Shown one piece after another: positions 1-8,852 of a DNA stretch of 64,000 bases. A program made the position numbers and the translations under genes. The notes under the pieces are model-generated. The model was not told the origin of the DNA and did not search any database. It saw only the letters and a program-made list of their open reading frames with translations. Position 1 is the stretch's first letter. Every line of letters begins with the position of its first letter. The DNA is from Cryomorphaceae bacterium 1068 (GTDB lineage Bacteria; Bacteroidota; Bacteroidia; Flavobacteriales_D; Cryomorphaceae), in NCBI GenBank assembly GCA_027214385.1, contig JAPVXR010000003.1, positions 248,001-312,000 on the forward strand, given 5' to 3'.

Positions 1-946
1 AGATTCGCTTTACGAAGGTTTTGGTCAAATCGCCATAGGCTGATTCATCTTCCGACATACGGAGCAATGCAAAGATATTGGCATTGATTGCGCTAGAGGT
101 GGAGAGGAGGGCAGTGATAGCCATAATTGAAAATCCTATCTTACCGAAGGCGGGTAAGGCTGCTTGTGCCAGGGCCGTTTCTTTAGAAACCATGACCTCG
201 TCGGGAGTCATATTTCCAAATACAACTAAGGCTAAACCAACATAGAGTACTGTGGTGAAACCAATTGCCAATAAAATAGCCTTCATCAAATCCTTCTTCG
301 GATTGGCCATGTCTCCCGCTGTGGTAGTGATTACCGCGAATCCCGTAAAAGCAAAATAAGTGATGGCAAGGCTCCCGAAAATACTCTGTGAGCCTGGATA
401 AGTGGCAGGTGCGAAGCTATACCAATCGGCATAAGTGAGCCCGGCGATCATAAACACGGTGAGGATAATTACTTTGATTACGACGATGATCCCTTCTGCT
501 TTACTTACCACACTGCTTCCTATAAAGTTTAGGAATATGAAAATGCAGATTACCCCGACGGTTAATGCATCAGCTGCGTAGACGCTCCCTTCCAGATGGA
601 AAACAGAAACCGCATAATTCCCAAAGGTTTTGGCTACCATCGCTAATCCGATCAACATGGAAACCATAAACAGCATGGAGGCCGTAGCCGACTTTGAATT
701 GTTTCCCAAACCTCTGTGTAAGTATTCAATGATACCTCCCGAACTGGGAAAACGAGCACCAATCTTGCCATAAGAATAGCCCGAAAGAAGGGCGATAACC
801 CCAGCGATTAAAAACGATAGGTAAGTGGCCGAACCCGCCATTGCACCTGCTTCGCCTAGCAGTGTAAAAATTCCTGCGCCTATCATTGAGCCTACACCCA
901 GAGCTGCAGCAGAGAAAACGCTTATTCTATTTTTTGGATTGGACAT
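1..946 (-). CDS. APC-superfamily amino acid permease (3' end outside window)
   Basis: Inner-membrane transporter for amino acids or related amines. The frame opens at the ATG at 946 (MSNPKNRISV) and runs off the left edge, so about 315 N-terminal residues are visible and the C-terminus is missing. Residues 17-34 (GVGSMIGAGIFTLLGEAG) are the glycine-rich first helix that binds the substrate backbone in this superfamily, and further hydrophobic helices follow throughout, with no large soluble insertion. The substrate cannot be told from sequence. The gene lies 99 bp upstream of the efflux fusion gene on the same strand. That gap holds only a weak 5-bp hairpin around a T-run and no clear terminator, so readthrough is possible. 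Confidence 0.85.
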   Translation of the reverse strand, partial: MSNPKNRISVFSAAALGVGSMIGAGIFTLLGEAGAMAGSATYLSFLIAGVIALLSGYSYGKIGARFPSSGGIIEYLHRGLGNNSKSATASMLFMVSMLIGLAMVAKTFGNYAVSVFHLEGSVYAADALTVGVICIFIFLNFIGSSVVSKAEGIIVVIKVIILTVFMIAGLTYADWYSFAPATYPGSQSIFGSLAITYFAFTGFAVITTTAGDMANPKKDLMKAILLAIGFTTVLYVGLALVVFGNMTPDEVMVSKETALAQAALPAFGKIGFSIMAITALLSTSSAINANIFALLRMSEDESAYGDLTKTFVKRI

Positions 947-1045
947 AGTAGTATTTGCGTTATCCTAAGACATCATACGATGTGAGCTGAATTGTAGAAT
1001 CCATTTTTTTGGATGAATGCAATGCTGACGTCAATTTCGAAAATC

Positions 1046-4000
1046 TCATTCGTTAAGACCTAGCAGTGCTTTTAATTCAAATTGCTTGATAATAATATTG
1101 GCCTTGGCGCGAGTAAGAGTGGTAAGACTTTCGAGGTTTTTCTTTTGAACTTCAGAGTAGTCATTGTAAGCCAATAATCCATTTTTAAACGCATCCGTTT
1201 TTATGCGTAGTTCTTCCTGGCGAAAGTCGTAGGCACGATTTGCAGTATTCAGAAGATTAAGAGAATTTCTTAATTCTAAAACTTTCGTTTGGATATCAAT
1301 TTCGGCTGATTGCTTTGACTGCTCAAGCTGCAGGCCAGCCTGCTTGAGCTGAATATCGGCCTGTTTTACATCCATTTGTTGTTTACCCCACTGAAGAATA
1401 GGCCAGCTCAAGGTTGCTCCAACGAAAACATTGTTTCTCGGAACGATGGGTAAATTCTCCAAGTAGAATCCTTGGGCTGTAAAAGTCAAATCAGGGATAA
1501 GCTGGTTCTTGTAGTAGCTCACACCACTCTGCGCCAGTCTCTCGGTAAGCTGGGCATTTTTAAACTGATAATTATTGAGCACCAAACTGTCATCAGCAGC
1601 TAGAAACAAGAGGTTCTGAATAGCAACGGTATCAATTGGAATATCCGTAGCTGACCATATGGAGTCGCTTTTGAAACTAAGTATTTGATTGAGCTTCATA
1701 AGGTAAGTCGCTCGATCAATCTTGGCCTGTTCTATTTGCGTTTTCTTATCCAATAAGTCTGCAGTAAGCCCTAGTTCATAGAGCTTTAAAACTTCACCTT
1801 CTTTAATGGCACTTTCTGCTTGCCTCAGTTGTTCTGAGACCAAATCAGACTGAGCCGTCATGTTCTCAATTTTCATGGATTCAATGACCATCCCTGCGTA
1901 TAGCTTGGCGACGGCTTCTTTGATCTTACTCGAAACCTCGTTGTATTGATTTTCGAGAATTGACTTTTCGTCTTCTTTTACATCTGACGCAGCATTGACT
2001 TTAAAAATTTGTGTGATAGGCTGATAGATACCCAGATTGGCCATCCCAATAAAACGGTTGCTCTCGGGGATAGTAAACTCCGTTCCCAAGCCAATGGGCG
2101 AAATACCTCCAATCAGTGGTAGATCGGTTATGGATATTTCCACGTCGGTGGTTCTTTCAGAATTGTAGTACCAAAAATAGCCACCGTCTAAATTAACCTT
2201 GGGTAAAAAATTGGTTCGGACCTGATCGATTTCGATTTGCTTTTTTTCGATTTCCATCTGAAGCAATTGCAAGTCCTTGTCTTCTTCCTGTGCAATTAGG
2301 ATGCATTCTTCTATACTAATTTCCTGAGCCTTGGCTGGAATAGAAACAACAAAAAGTAGGACAGTTGTTGCCACGACTTTTGCTGAAATACCTTTGGAAA
2401 CCTTACCGAATTTCCAATACAGCACTGGAATAACCAGTAGTGTCATTACCATTGAGAATATGAGCCCAACTGCAAGGACAGTGGCCAAAGGAGCCCACAA
2501 TGGTGAGCCTGAAATGATCATGGGGGTTACCCCAATCGCTGCGGCCATTGTTGTTAAGAAGATTGGTCTGATTCGTCTCTTGCCCGCATTTATTGCGGCA
2601 GTTTTCATGTCCATGTTTTGGGTTTTTACCAATTCATTTGCATAATCTACCAGTATGATGGAGTTTCTCACCGAGACTCCGATAAGGCTTGCCAAACCTA
2701 CAAAAGCCGTGAATCCGAAAGGATATCCCGTAATGTAAAGACCGAAGAAGGCTCCGAAAATACTCAGTGGAATGGCGGCCAGAACAATGAATACTTGATT
2801 CAAGTATTTGAACTGAATAAGAATGACAATGAAGATGATGAAAACGCTGTAAAGAATAACCTGATTCATCTCAGCAAAGGTCTCTCTTTGGCTCTCGTCT
2901 TCTCCTCCTACACTCATAGTATACCCCGCAGGAAGTTCAAACGCTGAAAGCTTATCGTCGATTGAACTGAGAATAGTTGAGGGCAGAACAGTGCTTGCCG
3001 CTTGTGACTGAACGGTTAGCGTGTGCACACCGTTTCTTCTTAGAATATTGGATGCTTCCCATTCTGTTTCAATTTCAGCTAGCTCACTTAAGGGTACGCT
3101 TGCTCCGCTGATGGGCGAGGTTAAGTAAAAGTTGCGCATACCGTCTATAGACTTTGACTGTGCCACACCATCTTGAATGATGATGCTCAAAGGATTGTCT
3201 CCTTCATAGATCTCTCCAACCGGCAGTCCTTGATAGGCTACCGCTAATTCGCGCGAAATGGCACCATCCGAAAAACCTAGCTGGTTCGCAGCAGACCGAT
3301 TCGTCTCAACCCGAATCGTTGGTCTGTTTTCATAAAAATCAGAAACGACATGAGATGAATTGGTCGCATTGGAAAGGATTGATTTCAAGCTATCCCCTAT
3401 GGCTTGCAGGGTAAGTAGGTCGGGGCCTGAAAGCCTCAATTCTACCGGTGCTCCTACCGTTGATCCCTGTTGCATTTTCTTAACGATAACATCCATTTCA
3501 GGAAACTGAGCTCCAATTGACTCCTCTAGGTCGAGAACCATAGACTCGGTATCGTCTATACTATGCGTATTTATTAAGATTTGAGCCTGATTTGACTGTG
3601 GGAATTTGGCGGCATAGTTATAATAGAACCGAGGTGCTGATGTTCCTACGAAAGATGCGTAGTCTTCAATCCGTTCATCATCTTTAATGTAATTTTCAAC
3701 CTTTTTGACGTAACCATCCATTTGATTGATAGATGTCCCTTCAATCGCACGTAATTCAAGAACGAATTGATCTCTTTCCGCCGCAGGGAATAGCTTTTGA
3801 TTGAGGAGCAGAAATACACCCCCACCTGCAATGACTGAGATCAAAGCAAAACCGAAAATCAAACCAGGTTTTCTAAAGGAGAAGTCGAGCGCTTTGTCAA
3901 ATCCAATCTGAAGATAATCCAGAAAGCTCTTTCGACTGCTGGCTTTTTTCTTCAGGCCACCCTTGATGAACGTATAGCATAGATAGGGCGTGAGAAACAT

Positions 4001-5437
4001 GGCCACTACAAATGAGGCATTTATCGCAATCGCCACCGTAATTGGTAAGGACTGTATGAATTCGCCCACGTAACCGGTAAGAAACAGGAGAGGAGCGAAG
4101 GCACCAACGATCGTAAGTCCTGCTGTAAACATGGGGATCTTAAGCTGATCTGCTGATTTCCATGCCGCTGAATAATTATCCATGCCTTCATCTAGTTTCT
4201 CAACGTAATTATCGGCAATCACGACTGCGTCGTCCACCAGCATTCCCAGCACTACAATGAGCGACGCGAGAGAAACTTGTTGAAGCTGAATTCCCACTCC
4301 GTCCAGAATGGTAAAAGTTAAGGCCACCGTCACTGGAATGGCAGCTGCAGCAATTATTGCCACACGGAACGGTAGCAATAAGAGAATCACTACCACCACG
4401 GCTATGATCGCTATGAAAAACTCACGTATAAAATCATTGATACTCTCAGAAACATTCTGTGGTTGGTTTACAATTTCTACGATCTCTACATCATCTGGGA
4501 TCTCTGATTTAAAACCATCAATTACACTCTCGACCTCTTTCCCAAAATCCACTATGTTGAAACCATTCTGCATTTCGAGCGACATCAGTACGCTTGAGGT
4601 GCCATTGACTCTGATGAATTGTTTCGGTTCTTCATATCCGCGTTCAATGGTCGCGACAGAAGCCAAATTAATCGCACCGCCGAGTGGATTCACTCCAATA
4701 ATTTGGTTCCTTAAATCCTCAATATTCTCAAAGCGATTAGGATTTCTAACATTTAAGGTCATGCCGTCCGAAGTCACTTTGCCGGAAGGAAACACGGTAT
4801 TGTCTCCCTTGATAGCTGCTAATACTTGCGGTAAAAAGATTTTATACTCACTCAATTTTTGGTTGTCAATATTGACGAAGAAACATTCCTTTTCGGCGCC
4901 TATCTTTTTGATCTTTGAAAGTGATCTTATGGCCCTCAACCGATCACCGAGTTCTTCCAGATATGTTTCTAATTCGCGGCTATCTCTCTTGTCGCTTTGG
5001 AAGCTAATCAACAGCGCAATGGTGTCGCCAAAATCTGATTCGACAATCGGGCCCACCAGTCCAATCGGAAGTTCAGTTAGTTTCAACAGATTGAGTCTAT
5101 GTTGGAGTTTGGACCAAAAGAGATCAGCATTGGTTACGAAAGACTCAAGCTCTACAACGATGTAGAGCACACCTTGTCTGGAATTTGCGTAGGTTTTTTC
5201 TTTTCGTACCTCTTCGTATGAAAATAGAATTCGCTCAATTTCTTCTGTCACCTCATTATCCATTTGCGAAGCAGATGCTCCGGGATAGGCGGCAACAATG
5301 AGGCCTTGTCGAATATTGAACTTAGGGTCTTCTCGCCTTGGCATTGTAAGCAAGGCGTATATCCCGAAAGCAAAAATGAGGAATGTAATACTCAGTACAA
5401 CCTGTTTGTTGTCGAGTGCATTTTTGATAAAAGACAT
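1046..5437 (-). CDS. RND efflux pump fused to a TolC-type outer-membrane channel
   Basis: One 1463-residue frame holding two components of a tripartite efflux pump. Residues 1 to about 1015 are an RND permease: N-terminal helix, periplasmic porter domain, and the proton-relay aspartates D402-D403 in helix 4 (GMLVDDAVVIADN). The Asp pair resembles the AcrB (HAE) group more than the heavy-metal CzcA group. After helix 12 come a basic stretch (KFGKVSKG) and a hydrophobic segment ending PAKAQ, a good signal-peptidase I site with the cut predicted between A1037 and Q1038. Residues 1038-1463 are a TolC/OprM-like factor with long heptad-rich helices. I infer cleavage into an inner-membrane pump and an outer-membrane channel. 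The start abuts the stop of the adaptor gene. RND-TolC fusions are known in Bacteroidota, best among CzcA-like pumps. Confidence 0.9.
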   Translation of the reverse strand: MSFIKNALDNKQVVLSITFLIFAFGIYALLTMPRREDPKFNIRQGLIVAAYPGASASQMDNEVTEEIERILFSYEEVRKEKTYANSRQGVLYIVVELESFVTNADLFWSKLQHRLNLLKLTELPIGLVGPIVESDFGDTIALLISFQSDKRDSRELETYLEELGDRLRAIRSLSKIKKIGAEKECFFVNIDNQKLSEYKIFLPQVLAAIKGDNTVFPSGKVTSDGMTLNVRNPNRFENIEDLRNQIIGVNPLGGAINLASVATIERGYEEPKQFIRVNGTSSVLMSLEMQNGFNIVDFGKEVESVIDGFKSEIPDDVEIVEIVNQPQNVSESINDFIREFFIAIIAVVVVILLLLPFRVAIIAAAAIPVTVALTFTILDGVGIQLQQVSLASLIVVLGMLVDDAVVIADNYVEKLDEGMDNYSAAWKSADQLKIPMFTAGLTIVGAFAPLLFLTGYVGEFIQSLPITVAIAINASFVVAMFLTPYLCYTFIKGGLKKKASSRKSFLDYLQIGFDKALDFSFRKPGLIFGFALISVIAGGGVFLLLNQKLFPAAERDQFVLELRAIEGTSINQMDGYVKKVENYIKDDERIEDYASFVGTSAPRFYYNYAAKFPQSNQAQILINTHSIDDTESMVLDLEESIGAQFPEMDVIVKKMQQGSTVGAPVELRLSGPDLLTLQAIGDSLKSILSNATNSSHVVSDFYENRPTIRVETNRSAANQLGFSDGAISRELAVAYQGLPVGEIYEGDNPLSIIIQDGVAQSKSIDGMRNFYLTSPISGASVPLSELAEIETEWEASNILRRNGVHTLTVQSQAASTVLPSTILSSIDDKLSAFELPAGYTMSVGGEDESQRETFAEMNQVILYSVFIIFIVILIQFKYLNQVFIVLAAIPLSIFGAFFGLYITGYPFGFTAFVGLASLIGVSVRNSIILVDYANELVKTQNMDMKTAAINAGKRRIRPIFLTTMAAAIGVTPMIISGSPLWAPLATVLAVGLIFSMVMTLLVIPVLYWKFGKVSKGISAKVVATTVLLFVVSIPAKAQEISIEECILIAQEEDKDLQLLQMEIEKKQIEIDQVRTNFLPKVNLDGGYFWYYNSERTTDVEISITDLPLIGGISPIGLGTEFTIPESNRFIGMANLGIYQPITQIFKVNAASDVKEDEKSILENQYNEVSSKIKEAVAKLYAGMVIESMKIENMTAQSDLVSEQLRQAESAIKEGEVLKLYELGLTADLLDKKTQIEQAKIDRATYLMKLNQILSFKSDSIWSATDIPIDTVAIQNLLFLAADDSLVLNNYQFKNAQLTERLAQSGVSYYKNQLIPDLTFTAQGFYLENLPIVPRNNVFVGATLSWPILQWGKQQMDVKQADIQLKQAGLQLEQSKQSAEIDIQTKVLELRNSLNLLNTANRAYDFRQEELRIKTDAFKNGLLAYNDYSEVQKKNLESLTTLTRAKANIIIKQFELKALLGLNE

Positions 5438-6475
5438 CTATTCAACTTTTATGGGTGTACCATCCAATAAATCAATGGGAGGGTTGACTATAAGTTCATC
5501 TCCCGGGTTTAAGCCAGTAGCCAGAATAGCGTTATCACCAACAATCCTCTCTGGCACCACTCTTTGCTTTCTGGCAATTCCGTCGCGGTTTACAAATACA
5601 AATTTCAACCCGTTGGGATCTGACTTTACATTGGAAACAGGAACTTGAATCACGGAATCCGTTGCGTGCTCCTTGACTTGTACGTTACAAAGCATGCCGT
5701 CTTTCAATTTCAGGTCTTGATTGATTATGGCAACAGAGGCTTCGTAGGTTCTCGTAAGCCTTGAGGCAGATGGGCTAATCTTATAAATCGTTCCATACAA
5801 GGTGTCTCGAATTGCAGGGATCTCAATGGTGCATGAATCATTGAGGTCAACCAAGTAAATGCTCTTTTCAGGGATTCCCACCTTAGCATAGACAGATTCG
5901 GCATTGATTACGGAAATCACAGGCTGCCCTTGCTCAACCCCGCTGCCTTTGCGGGCCCATATGCGTTGTACTATACCGTCAATCGGCGACTTTATTTCAG
6001 TGTAGGATCTCTTGTTTTGATAAAGCTTGTAGTTGGCCTGTGCCTCAGCTCTTAATAGTTTGATTTTTTCATATTCTGCTTCCGGTAAGCTTCCTGAAGC
6101 ATACATATTCGACAGTCGATCATATTGATCATTTGCTTCGTCAAGCTTTGACTTGGCAATGCTTAGCGCCTGATCATAGTCAATGGGATTTAGCTTTGCT
6201 AAATTTTGCCCTTCCTTTATTTCATCCCCTTCTTTTACCAGAATATCGGAAATCTTGCCGGGCACTAAAAAGGAAAGCTCGTGCTGAGAAGAGGCCGTGA
6301 TTTCTCCGGATAGATTCATCACAGGATGCACACCCTGTACTTTTACAATCTTCGATTTTACTACTACATCGGCTTTTACCGGCTCAGGACTATTCCCACA
6401 ACTTTGGAGTAATATGAAGAACAGTGTGATACCGCAAACGTTGGTGCGAATTGGTTTCTTTGGGATAAGAGGCAT
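5438..6475 (-). CDS. Efflux adaptor (membrane fusion protein), lipoprotein
   Basis: Periplasmic adaptor of the HlyD/AcrA family that should bridge the RND and TolC parts encoded by the next gene. The 345-residue product has a lipoprotein signal with lipobox LLQSC (C26). After it come a lipoyl-like half domain (about 65-95, with the VKEGDEIKEGQ turn), a coiled-coil hairpin (about 95-140), the second lipoyl half (SPIDGIVQ), and the beta-barrel and membrane-proximal domains. Its stop codon is followed directly by the ATG of the RND-TolC gene, so the two are surely cotranscribed and probably translationally coupled. No regulator gene is adjacent. A sequence close to the phylum's -7 box, TAAGTTTA, lies upstream on the minus strand. 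Confidence 0.92.
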   Translation of the reverse strand: MPLIPKKPIRTNVCGITLFFILLQSCGNSPEPVKADVVVKSKIVKVQGVHPVMNLSGEITASSQHELSFLVPGKISDILVKEGDEIKEGQNLAKLNPIDYDQALSIAKSKLDEANDQYDRLSNMYASGSLPEAEYEKIKLLRAEAQANYKLYQNKRSYTEIKSPIDGIVQRIWARKGSGVEQGQPVISVINAESVYAKVGIPEKSIYLVDLNDSCTIEIPAIRDTLYGTIYKISPSASRLTRTYEASVAIINQDLKLKDGMLCNVQVKEHATDSVIQVPVSNVKSDPNGLKFVFVNRDGIARKQRVVPERIVGDNAILATGLNPGDELIVNPPIDLLDGTPIKVE

Positions 6476-6742
6476 TCTAATAAGGCTAATTGTAACTATT
6501 GGCTAAACTTAGTGAAAATACTACCCTTACGACAAGTGAATGAGCAGTATGGTTCAGAGAATGATCCATATATAAACACAAAAAACTCTAGATATAAATC
6601 TAAACTCAGAATAATTGCGCTTAATCGACCTTTGAGAGTCTAAAATGAATTCGTGTCATCACTTGTGTAAGACATTCCATTCAGGTGAAAAAAAAATGTC
6701 GGCGCAAAGGTTCATTGCCTTATTGATTGATTCTTTGCACCA

Positions 6743-8005
6743 TTGACTGATTTAAATTCACAAAAAAGTAGCTTCGTAGCGAAAAAACATCCACGAATTT
6801 TGGCAAATAATAGTTTGATTAATCCAACCTCTCGACAAAACAGAATCCAAGAACTCGACATCTTCCGAGGCTTTGCCATATTCGGGATTTTCATGGTGAA
6901 TATTTTGGTGATGGATATCTCATTTGTCTATCGCGGTGAATGGGTGACAGAACAAACAGGTTGGATTCAAGACATTCCAAGGTTCATTTTGGAAGAGCTT
7001 TTCTTTGGCAAGTTCTTTACCATTTTCTCTTTCCTATTCGGAGCAGGCGTGGCCCTTCAGATTTCTAAAGCCAAGGAAAAAGGAAGCTTTTCAAATTTAT
7101 TTTTCGTCAGGAGATTTTTCAGTCTTTTTGTATTTGGGGTAGCGCACATCCTTTTTATTTGGTCGGGCGATATTCTCCACATCTATGGTGCTTTGGGGTT
7201 TCTCCTTCTCGCATTTTTCAGGCTCAAGGCAAAGAGTCTTATTTGGATTGCTTCGATAATCTTCCTCTTTCCATTTTATTTCCAACTCGTTGAGTGGTTG
7301 ATCAATAATCAGTTGGGGTTTGATCACATGGCACCTTTGGCTGATTTTTCAAGAGAGCAACTGGCAGAGCTGAAGCACAATGGATCCTACCTCAGTGGCA
7401 TTTCATTGCGGTTGAAGGAATACTCCTTTGTGATGATCTACGTTTATGCCGCTATGATTCCTGCTGCTCTTGCCATGATGCTGTTGGGTGGAGCTTTCGT
7501 GAAAAAAGGAATGCTAAACAATTTGACAATGTGGGTTCGAAAGGGCAGGATTATCATGCCTGCTGCCTTTGTTTTCTTTCTGGCCTACCGCCTCATTCTT
7601 CTCTATTACGTCAAACCCAATTTTGACGTCACACCTGGTTCAGGTTTGGCCACTTTTTTAATGACCATTTATTATTTGGCAGACCTGATTATCTCCCTTT
7701 GCTATTTATGGTTCTTAGCTCTTGTCCTCCAACATCCTTTTCCACGAAAGCTCCTTCAACCGCTGGCAAATGTGGGGCGAATGGCGCTTTCCAATTACAT
7801 TCTCCAAAGTCTTCTGGGCTATTTTATCATGAGGACGTTTAATAGATATGATACATTGAGTATTGCAGAATGCGTGCTGATCGTTATTGTGATTTTCTCC
7901 TTGCAAATAATCATAAGCAAGTGGTGGTTGAGTCGGTTCAAATTCGGGCCGTTGGAATGGCTTTGGAGGTGCATATCTTATTGGAAAATTCTCCCAATTC
8001 GGTAG
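6743..8005 (+). CDS. DUF418 (YeiB-like) multipass membrane protein
   Basis: Membrane protein of about 420 residues in the YeiB/DUF418 family, whose function is not settled. The N-terminal part has the family opening RIQELDIFRGFAIFGI, about ten hydrophobic helices follow, and the C-terminus carries the DUF418 signature FGPLEWLWR. The first ATG in frame lies inside the first helix, so the start must be upstream. TTG at 6743 is the longest option, with other TTG codons at residues 20 and 24, so the exact start is uncertain. It diverges from the efflux operon across about 270 bp of non-coding DNA that should hold both promoters. The glycosyltransferase gene follows 30 bp downstream and may be cotranscribed. 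Confidence 0.8.
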   Translation: MTDLNSQKSSFVAKKHPRILANNSLINPTSRQNRIQELDIFRGFAIFGIFMVNILVMDISFVYRGEWVTEQTGWIQDIPRFILEELFFGKFFTIFSFLFGAGVALQISKAKEKGSFSNLFFVRRFFSLFVFGVAHILFIWSGDILHIYGALGFLLLAFFRLKAKSLIWIASIIFLFPFYFQLVEWLINNQLGFDHMAPLADFSREQLAELKHNGSYLSGISLRLKEYSFVMIYVYAAMIPAALAMMLLGGAFVKKGMLNNLTMWVRKGRIIMPAAFVFFLAYRLILLYYVKPNFDVTPGSGLATFLMTIYYLADLIISLCYLWFLALVLQHPFPRKLLQPLANVGRMALSNYILQSLLGYFIMRTFNRYDTLSIAECVLIVIVIFSLQIIISKWWLSRFKFGPLEWLWRCISYWKILPIR

Positions 8006-8035
8006 CGAGTAAATTTGTAGTTGCAATACTTCCGA

Positions 8036-8728
8036 ATGAACCAAGCGCAAATCTCAATTATCATTCCCGTGCTCAATGAGGCCTCAACCATTGAGAAGAT
8101 TGTCAAATTCCTTTTCGAAGTAGTACTACAGGAGATGGTTGCGGAGATTATTCTGGTAGATGGCGGTAGCACGGATGGTTCTCTCGAGATGATGCGTAAA
8201 ATAGGTGGGGTGGTTGTTGTACAATCCGAAAAAGGCAGAGCGCTGCAATTGAACGCGGGTGCTGCTATTGCGAAAGGTGAGATCCTGTATTTTCTTCACG
8301 CCGATTCATTTCCACCCAAAGGGTTTGAGCAAATGATTGTGCAGTCCAAAGCCGAATCGGGATGCTTCAGACTCAGGTTTGATCCAGCCAATTCTCTCTG
8401 GCTTAGACTGGCTCCTTGGTTTACAAAATTTGACTCGTTCTTATTTAGGGGTGGAGATCAGTCACTATTCATCGAAAGAGAAGTGTTTGAGTCTCTCGGA
8501 GGTTTTGATGAGCGTTACAAAATCTATGAAGATGTGGAGTTTATCAACCGCATTAAGAGAAAGCATGACTTTGAAATTCTTAATGATTATGTGGTTACAT
8601 CGAGCCGCCGATTTCAGGAGAATGGAACTATGAGACTATACTTTCACTTTGCGGTTATTCACCTGAAAGCGCTGATGGGGAAGGATCCAGCCTCACTTTC
8701 TGTGTATTACGAGAATCACATAAAATGA
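8036..8728 (+). CDS. Family 2 glycosyltransferase, TIGR04283-like
   Basis: Cytoplasmic GT-A glycosyltransferase of 230 residues. The N-terminal ISIIIPVLNEASTI strand and the EIILVDGGSTDGS motif bind the nucleotide sugar, HADS is the DxD-like metal site, and GGDQSLFIERE plus the EDVEF acceptor motif are complete. The pattern AKGEILYFLHADSFPP is typical of the short TIGR04283 group that often sits beside radical-SAM or selenium-linked genes, but no such partner is seen here. I chose the ATG at 8036 over an upstream in-frame TTG at 8021 because the family begins directly before the first beta strand. Substrate unknown. Confidence 0.82.
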   Translation: MNQAQISIIIPVLNEASTIEKIVKFLFEVVLQEMVAEIILVDGGSTDGSLEMMRKIGGVVVVQSEKGRALQLNAGAAIAKGEILYFLHADSFPPKGFEQMIVQSKAESGCFRLRFDPANSLWLRLAPWFTKFDSFLFRGGDQSLFIEREVFESLGGFDERYKIYEDVEFINRIKRKHDFEILNDYVVTSSRRFQENGTMRLYFHFAVIHLKALMGKDPASLSVYYENHIK

Positions 8729-8852
8729 TCTGCGAGATAGCTTAAATCTGAAAATTCAAGCAAAACTCTTACAATCTCGATTTTAATAGTTTGAAAATAA
8801 AGTTTGTTAAGTGGATTGGCCAAGTACCAATAAAGACTGCATCTTTAGCACC

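Noticed and set aside
947-1045. ATCCA-T7-TGGAT hairpin as a terminator
   Set aside because: The stem has only five base pairs and lacks a following T-run outside the loop.
5438-6475. Efflux operon as a heavy-metal (Czc) system
   Set aside because: The pump has an Asp-Asp pair and flanking residues of the AcrB type, and no metal-binding His/Met clusters are seen.
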